NCBI RefSeq assembly: GCF_000715075.1
Contig: NC_134096.1
Span: 115,628,698 to 115,692,697 of the forward strand
Length of the DNA stretch: 64,000 nucleotides
Origin: Nicotiana tabacum
Taxonomy: Eukaryota > Streptophyta > Magnoliopsida > Solanales > Solanaceae
Direction of reading: 5' to 3'
Each line of letters opens with the position of its first letter. Within the stretch, counting starts at the first letter, position 1. The translations under genes were made by a program, and so were the position numbers. Below are positions 57,401 through 64,000 of the stretch, piece after piece. Below the pieces are notes generated by a model that saw nothing but the letters and a program-made list of their open reading frames with translations, was not told the origin of the DNA and made no database searches.

Positions 57401-58754
57401 ATCAAAATAATCTGAAATTTTACAATTTTTTCTATAAATACAAAAAATGAACTTTGTAATGGAACTTTAGTAAAGAAAGTAATAAAGCTATAGTTGAATA
57501 TTCACTGGAGGTTGTGCGTCGTCGGTTAACGGCACCGGCATTGGAGTTGCAAGATTCTTTTTACAAAACGTGATAAACGATGAGTTAGTTATATGAATTT
57601 ATAAAGAGAGGGTATTTTAAAAGTAAAGAGAAACACCTTGTCGATGATTCGATTTTAACATATTATTTATAATCTTCGTGTGCGCTTTTCGCCTGGCTTC
57701 TTTGCGTAAAGAACCTAACTCATCTGAAGTTAAGAAAAATGAACCATTTAACCTTTTAACCAGTGTATGCTAAGTAGTGGCAATAAGAATCTGAACTTTC
57801 TGAAATTGGAACCAGAACTTGAATAGGAAAACAAGTGGACACACCCGCAAGGAAACCCATCTCGAAACCAGCGAGTTGCCTAAAACCTCCCTTGTTGTCT
57901 TGCTTGCTTTCGGATAAGAAAGACTAGTCACTTTAACCTACCTTCCTAGCTTTAGTTGCCTTAAGGCTTGTCTTTCTTTCAGAACCTTGTTACTTTTAAG
58001 CTGTCTTTTCGCCTGAGGCTTTCGGACAAGACTACTTACTCCAGTAGGTTAGTAAGCTACCTCTTCCGCTTTCAGGCAAGGGTAGCTCTGAAGGGAGAGT
58101 TGAGCGGAACCAGGCATAAGGAGCAACAATCACTATTGATAGTTCCTTCTTAGGGTATATTTGCTACAATAATGAGCAAAATCTCACTACTATGATTCGG
58201 GGCAAGCCGCGATAGATTTTGGGCATGAAAAGGAGCGTTTGTGTCCGCTTATACTTTGAATTAAAATCTTTATAAAATTAACCGACCGGATTTACTGTTA
58301 ATTTTTTCTAAATGGGTTGTAAAATAACTAAAGTACTAAACTCTTGTGTTTTATTTGTTTGTCTATTTAACAGTAGTTGCTCTTTGTACCGACGATCTAT
58401 AACTTCAATTAAAAAACCCAAGCCTCGCCCGCGGACAGGCCCTTGACTACATCTTTCTTCACTCATTTAGCCATTTTTACCGGCGATTTAGGTTCCAACC
58501 ACCTAGTTTCTAGATGAATTTTTCAGCCATCGATCCATTTGACTTCTTAACTTTTACGTATATTATTGGTTTGAGATTAATTTAAATGAGAAATTATGGT
58601 CGGTTCAGATTCGTATAACCGAACTGAACTTGTTTTGGACTGAAGCGTATTAGTTGTTGTAACGAAAATCTACTTTTTCTAACAACTTATGCTTTTAATT
58701 CAAATGGTACACAATTTAAAATGGCATGCAAGAAGTTCTCGGTTCAAAGTCCGA

Positions 58755-59250
58755 GCAGGATGCGATTTATAAAATGTATTCCTTGAATGTGCTCCGTAAA
58801 ACACATTCCTAAAATGTGATTTGTAAAACACATTTAACGAATATGATTGTAAACTGAATGCGATTTGTAACGCGTTTTGAAATATGTGATATGTAAAACG
58901 CATTCATAAGGGAATAAATGCGTATTTCACGAACGCAATTTGCAAACTCATTTCATGAACTATTTTATATCTCCTCAATAATGACAAAAGACTGCTCTTA
59001 AAAGTAAACTTGCTCCTATATACGATACCATACCACATAATTTTGTTTTCCTTCCTGCTTAAGCCACTAGTTCGGATGGAATTTGATGGTAAAGAGCTCG
59101 CTTGTTATACGGGATCCGACGCATCCAACAGAGCGAAACAATATTCCATTCTTTTCGATTCCGCATTGGCGATGAGTGATTTGTAAAATGCATTTAACAA
59201 ACGCGACGTAAAAATGCTTTTCCATAGTATGATTTGTGAACACACATCAA
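58755..59250. repeat. Degenerate GATTTGTAAAACGCATTT repeats, interrupted
   Basis: The word GTGATTTGTAAAACACATTT and close variants recur roughly every 30-40 bases from 58755 to 58965. Two more copies appear at 59170-59250, separated by about 200 bases of different sequence. Confidence 0.65.
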
Positions 59251-59397
59251 ATTAAGTTTTTAAGTCGCACTAGATATGTTGTTATTGTTGTTATTGTTGT
59301 TATATTCTCGATTTTGTGACCAAATTACCATCTGCAATGCCTTGTAAGAGTTAAAAAGAGAAATATATATTTTTAGCCTCTCTCGAAAACAGGTCCG

Positions 59398-59401
<4 letters not shown>

Positions 59402-59456
<55 letters not shown>
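59402..59456. repeat. (TA)n microsatellite
   Basis: About 55 bases of uninterrupted TA dinucleotides. Confidence 0.97.
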
Positions 59457-59459
<3 letters not shown>

Positions 59460-60107
59460 TTTTGGCCAATGCAATTATTTTTAGGACTAACTAGTTTTAA
59501 AAACTAGATATTGTATAAGAGTGTTCAAAGCTACATGGTGCCATTTCTTCTTTGTAAAGAGAGCATGTTGGGCCCAAATGTAGTGGGCTTATAAGGCTAG
59601 CCACAGACTGATAATTGAAAAATAATAAGCATTTGTAAAGTCATTGAAAAATAACCATTACCTTACTGCAACACAAAAAATTATAGCATAATATACTTGA
59701 GATTGGGGCACCCGTATATGAACTTCCAGCATATTATGCTGGACCATTATATTATGCTGAACTCCAGTATATTATGATAAAAGTTTACATATAAAAATTC
59801 GAACTCTAATATATTATGCTAGAATATTTTCTGTATTTTGAACCGTATTTTCGTTCAAATTTATCTTTATGTGAAAATTGGCTAAATTTTGATTAATTTT
59901 GAAACTGTGCTTATTTTTTAATTATCGGTAAATCTGGCTATTTTTCGATTTCACCCCTTACTAATCCATATCCATTTTCTATTTTTCTTCGTCCTCCATA
60001 TCAAGTATCAACACAACCACAAAACCCGTATAACAATGGCGGGAGTTTGAATTACAGCCCCCCAAAAAAATAAAAAATCAGTGTCAGCTATCAATTCGAG
60101 TCAAAAA

Positions 60108-63100
60108 ATGGAAAATCCAAGTCACAGTGATGTTGATTTGCTTCGCAGGTTTCTTATTTTTAAATTTCTCAATTTCAAGCTACAGTAATTTATTTGTGCT
60201 TATTTAATGATATTTGTTTTTTGTTTTGAATATTATGGTTATAATAGGAATATTCAAGAGTTTAGAGATATTCAAAGAAGCTGTATTGAAGATCCAGAGT
60301 CATGCGGTTTAGAATTGAAGAAATTACTGGAAGATTCTGCACTTCAGTTTGAGGTACAAAAAAAAGAAGAAGAGAATTTTGGAGATTCTCGAACTTTATA
60401 GCACTTTGTTTTTATTTTTCACTGCTTTATGGATAGTTTGTAAATATTCAAATTTTAGTTAAAAATGAATTTATTGTATTAACATTTGCGTGATTTAGCT
60501 CCAGAAGTTGGTCAGGTTAAATTGACTAGTTGAGCATACTCGTTTATCATTTTGATATATTAGAATAGAATTTGCAGTTATCTTATATAACTTGTTTTCC
60601 CTGCTCTCACGGGGAAGTTATTTTCTTGATTTTTAAGGAACTTGTTTTCCTATAGAAAATATTCCGACCAATCAAATATGAGAAAATTTGAAAATATTTT
60701 TTGAAGAATATTTTCTTCCATACCAAGCACACCCAAAATATCTAAAGAATTTAAGTTATGACAGTGTAAAAAATATTTATATAGGTCACTTTAAAGCTAT
60801 GTTGCTCGAACTCTTTAAAAGTGCTGCCGCACCCATGCCGTATCCTCCAAAAATGCACTAAATTTGGAAGATCCGACACATACCCAACAACATTTTTGAA
60901 AAGTCCGAGTAACATAATTAAAAGGACATTGCAGGTTATTCTATTAACAATTATTGATTGTTAAACTAGCATAAAAGGTGATTAACCTATTACAACAGGT
61001 TAAATTATACTGGTGGTGTAAAAATTCCTTTATACTGTCAGTGTATATAGCTAAAAGGAAAATAAATTAACTGTTTTCAGTTGTGCCTTTGGTTGAGGAA
61101 AATGTTCTGGATTATTTTCCACTGTTAGTTGGATATATCTTTGAGTGGTGTAGGTTGAAAACAATGTCTAAGAGTTATCGAAACAAGTAACATGGAGTAC
61201 GAGTTGGGATATTTGGAAAGGAAAATGACTCTTGTCATAAGCTAAAGAAGCCATTTTCCACTTTTATGTGGAAATTATTTTCATTGAAGAAAACATTTTT
61301 CACTATTTACGATAACCAAACAATGAAAAATGATTTCATCAAACAAGACATTATTAACGATACCAAACACGTTAGCTCCGAAAATTATCAATTTGACTCT
61401 GGATAAGGGACAATGAATGAATAAATTGGGACCAAGAGAGGTTCTTTTTAAATTTGATTTTTTTTCTTTGACGGCCTGAAATGTTCACTATATTTTTCTG
61501 TCAATGTCGTGTTTGTTCTCTATGTATGCTTTTGCAGGCAAAGTGGAACATATATTGTATGATGCTTCAGAAGTTAGCTTCTCTTCTGATCAGGATATAG
61601 GTAGAAGAAAAGCTTTTATATCTTTTTTTTGCTCCATGTGTGTGTGTTGGTGTCTATGTATTACACACACACATATATGTTTGGCAGGAGCTTTATTATA
61701 CACACAGACACACACACATATATCTTTGGAGGGAGCTTTATCTTCCATTTAAACCTCGTTTTTGCAACTTCAGATGAATTTTGGGAATATTTGAAGAATG
61801 AGCTAAGCACAGAGGAGGCTAAAAATGCAAAAATAGCAGATGAAATTGAGGGGCTTTCAAGGGAATATGTTGAAGGTGCTGAGGATTCCTGGTGGTTTTG
61901 GAAAGTTCAGATATATGTGGGACTAAGACGTTGCCTGAGCTCTGATTTTGATATGTTTTCTTTTTCTGTAGGTTATAGCAAATTGGGGAACGGGATTGAA
62001 GGCTTAAGTTGTTCTTTGGAGCTTATTGAATCACAGGTTTGTTACTGTTTATCCCCTGATGCTACTTGTACATAAACTGAGTTTGTTGATTAGGGAGGGC
62101 TTGAGGGGGATTGCTTGCAGGTATAATAGACACATTTACTTGGTTCCTTAACAACTGGACATGCTATAGTTTTATGGTATCTGTCTGTCTTGTTCGTGTA
62201 GCTGATTGAACTAAAGTGTTAAAGATGAAATACCAAATAAACTGCAGGTGGGTGGAAGAATGTAAACTGTGACAATTTCTAACTCTTCCGTGTGATCTAA
62301 TTCTCTATTGAAGTTGTTATTAATTATGGTAGTGCATAAGATTTTGATAACTTTTCAAGCTTGTTTGGCAGTAATGGACTTCATTCTGTTGCACGCTTAC
62401 CGTATCTTCCATGTATAGGGAGCACATAAGCACAAAGTTTTCATGATGTTGCTTCTGTGAAGATACGAAGAGGGATCATCATGCTCTTATTTGGTGACAG
62501 TGGAAAAATTTGGTAGTTTCATTGATAAGAAAAGACGTGCAAAAGTTTGGTGATACTTAGAAATGAATATTATTTTCCTCACTAGCCTCATGTAAATTCT
62601 ATGAATGTGGTTAGATGTCTGAAAACATAGGGAGGTGTTGTGGAAGATAGCATGTGTTATGTTTTGGGAGCATTTTTCTCCGCATGATTAATAGTGGGTG
62701 AATGGACTATGGAACAAACATTAAGAAGCAGGGACTTGAAAAATTCTTAGCTTTTCCTGCCCATTTGTTTTGTTTAATATCTCTTATTTTGGCTGGAAGT
62801 AAGTTCAATCGTTGTGTTTATTTTCTTAAGAGGATGAGTGAGTAAGGAAGTTTGTGTTTGCCTTTTGTTTGGTAGTGAGTCGGCTCTGCAGTTTCAAGTT
62901 CTACGTGAAGAATATTGTGGCAAGAAACTTAAATTTGACCAACGGCTAATGAATTGCATAATTGGAACTTGCATCTTCTTTATGGGGTCTCACTTCTTTC
63001 AGTTGCAATCCTTACATAATTCTACTGTGTGTTCTTTTCATTTGAAAAATAATGGTAAGTTGTCAATCATGGAATCCTTTTAAGTGGAAGATTAGCATGT

Positions 63101-64000
63101 ATACTTTTGCTATACTGCTGAAGCAGTTAGTTTTGATAAAATTACCAATAGAGAAAGTTTCACTTTTATCAGAAGTTGAGTTTTACTTGCTTGGTGAACA
63201 ATTTCTTGCCCTTTTCTATCTTTTTCTCTTTTACTTCTCCAAGTCTTATGTTCAATCTTATCATGCTTCTCTGTGTCTTAGCTCTCCTAACTTTGTTCAA
63301 ATGCTCGTCATTGTTATACTTATTGTATTTTATGTTATATGTATTAGGGACTTGAACGTGGAAGAGTACTGGCAAATTTTGCTTGTTCTACACCTGGAGA
63401 AGATAAAGGAAACTTGTCAAATGCATCTGCAGAATATAACTTTAAGGTTCTTACATCTTTTCCGTATTGCAAGACAACTTAGAGTCGCTAGATATCATTA
63501 TCTTAATGCAATTTTGACCTTACAATTTGAGCGCTCTCTTATTGAGAAATAACAGTTATCTTGCTGTCAGTTGCTGATGCATCAATGATTTTTAATGTAT
63601 TGGTGGTCTCAAGTATCACATTGTATAACAACCTTTCTACTGTGAACTGCCAAAGCATATTTGCTGTTGCTCCATTATTTCTTTAAAAGAAAACTGAAGG
63701 ATACCCCTACTGTATCATTGTTTCTCCTTTTAATGTAGATCTTAGAATTAGGTAATCAGCTTGAGAAGAGCAACATGAATTTGAAGTCATTGCAAGATCT
63801 CGAGAGTACTTTCAACAGGTATTTTCCAAAATAGACTCTGCATAGCTCTCTGTACTCTCTCGTATCTAACGTTGGTGCATTTAATTTTACGGTATGATCA
63901 GGTTTGAGGCTACATAGGAGTTTGAAGATGCATGTTCTGGTCTTAAGATAGTTGAATTTGAGGGGAACTGCATCAGATTATCTTTGACAACTTCTATGCC
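60108..64000 (+). CDS. Unidentified plant gene, 5' part (8 exons in window), possible pseudogene
   Basis: Predicted exons: 60108-60148, 60248-60353, 61538-61600, 61774-61875, 61972-62036, 63348-63446, 63739-63818, and 63902 to beyond the window. All have GT-AG borders. Translation gives MENPSHSDVDLLRR, a RDIQRSCIEDPESC stretch, KVEHILYDASEVSFSSDQD, DEFWEYLKNELSTEEAKNAK, GLERGRVLANFACSTP, ILELGNQLEKSNMNLKSLQD and FEDACSGLKIVEFEGNC. The charged heptad-like parts suggest coiled coil. I do not recognise the family; an RWD-type kinetochore or centromere protein is only a guess. Exon 2 ends in phase 0 while exon 3 needs phase 1, and exon 8 has TAG at 63915-63917. Either the copy is disabled or a small exon is missed and the stop is real. 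Confidence 0.6.

Larger units (their letters stand above)
57401..60107. other. Intergenic DNA upstream of the 60108 gene
   Basis: No conserved coding frame is seen. It includes a GC-richer stretch at about 57860-58160 unlike its surroundings, short ATTTGTAAAACGCATT repeats at 58755-58965 and 59170-59250, and a TA microsatellite at 59402-59456. Confidence 0.45.

Noticed and set aside
62838..63083. Additional exon of the 60108 gene (ESALQFQV resembles EDSALQFE of exon 2)
   Set aside because: Exons 5 and 6 already join in phase without it, it is not bounded by matching splice sites, and the resemblance is very short.
1..64000. tRNA, rRNA or other structured RNA genes
   Set aside because: Apart from the tRNA-iMet complementary primer site at 24164, I saw no cloverleaf or rRNA-like sequence on reading. 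A tRNAscan or Infernal run would be needed to exclude small ones.

Overview
This is a gene-poor window from a plant nuclear genome. The evidence is a spliced 16-exon WD40 gene, Ty3-gypsy elements of the Tat/Ogre and Tekay-like types, a hAT element, plant MITEs and an RTE-LINE tail. The LTR families and the wording of the short repeats look like Solanaceae, with Nicotiana the most likely genus. That genus call is inference from pattern recognition, not a database match.

Region 1 (1-19942) is one large Tat/Ogre-like retrotransposon on the minus strand. Its 3' LTR is cut by the left window edge (1-1302) and its 5' LTR ends at 19942. Between them, read on the minus strand, are an extra ORF1 (12682-10935), gag (10645-8486), protease with a G-patch-like tail (8349-7303), and RT, two RNase H domains and integrase (7020-3630). 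A long 3' untranslated tract follows and is built of tandem repeats (1835-2890). All its genes carry stops or frameshifts. A gypsy LTR fragment (12708-15710) has inserted between its 5' LTR and ORF1. The whole element sits inside another gypsy LTR, whose right part is 19943-20810.

Region 2 (21543-38205) is layered repeat debris. It holds a Tekay-like element (5' LTR, tRNA-iMet primer site, gag and pol, truncated inside RT near 26790), a probable second LTR (27672-31375), a broken B3-domain gene fragment (33711-34016) ended by another gypsy LTR (34025 to about 36236), and a 3'-truncated, internally deleted hAT copy (36237-38205) fused directly to that LTR.

Region 3 (38206-45660) holds a terminal-inverted-repeat element carrying a decayed plant mobile domain (PMD) gene (40302-43580) and a PIF/Harbinger-like short element (43911-44760).

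Region 4 (45661-55491, minus strand) is the one clearly intact host gene: PWP1 (periodic tryptophan protein 1). Its 16 exons join in frame to 494 codons plus a stop. A complete 3756-bp hAT element with an 8-bp target duplication lies in its seventh intron, and an RTE-LINE 3' end lies in its first.

Region 5 (55492-64000) starts with repeat-derived DNA, including a Stowaway-like MITE, right up to the PWP1 start codon. From 60108 it holds the first eight exons of an unidentified coiled-coil-like gene on the plus strand. One exon junction is out of phase and the eighth exon has an in-frame stop, so this copy may be a pseudogene or mis-modelled.
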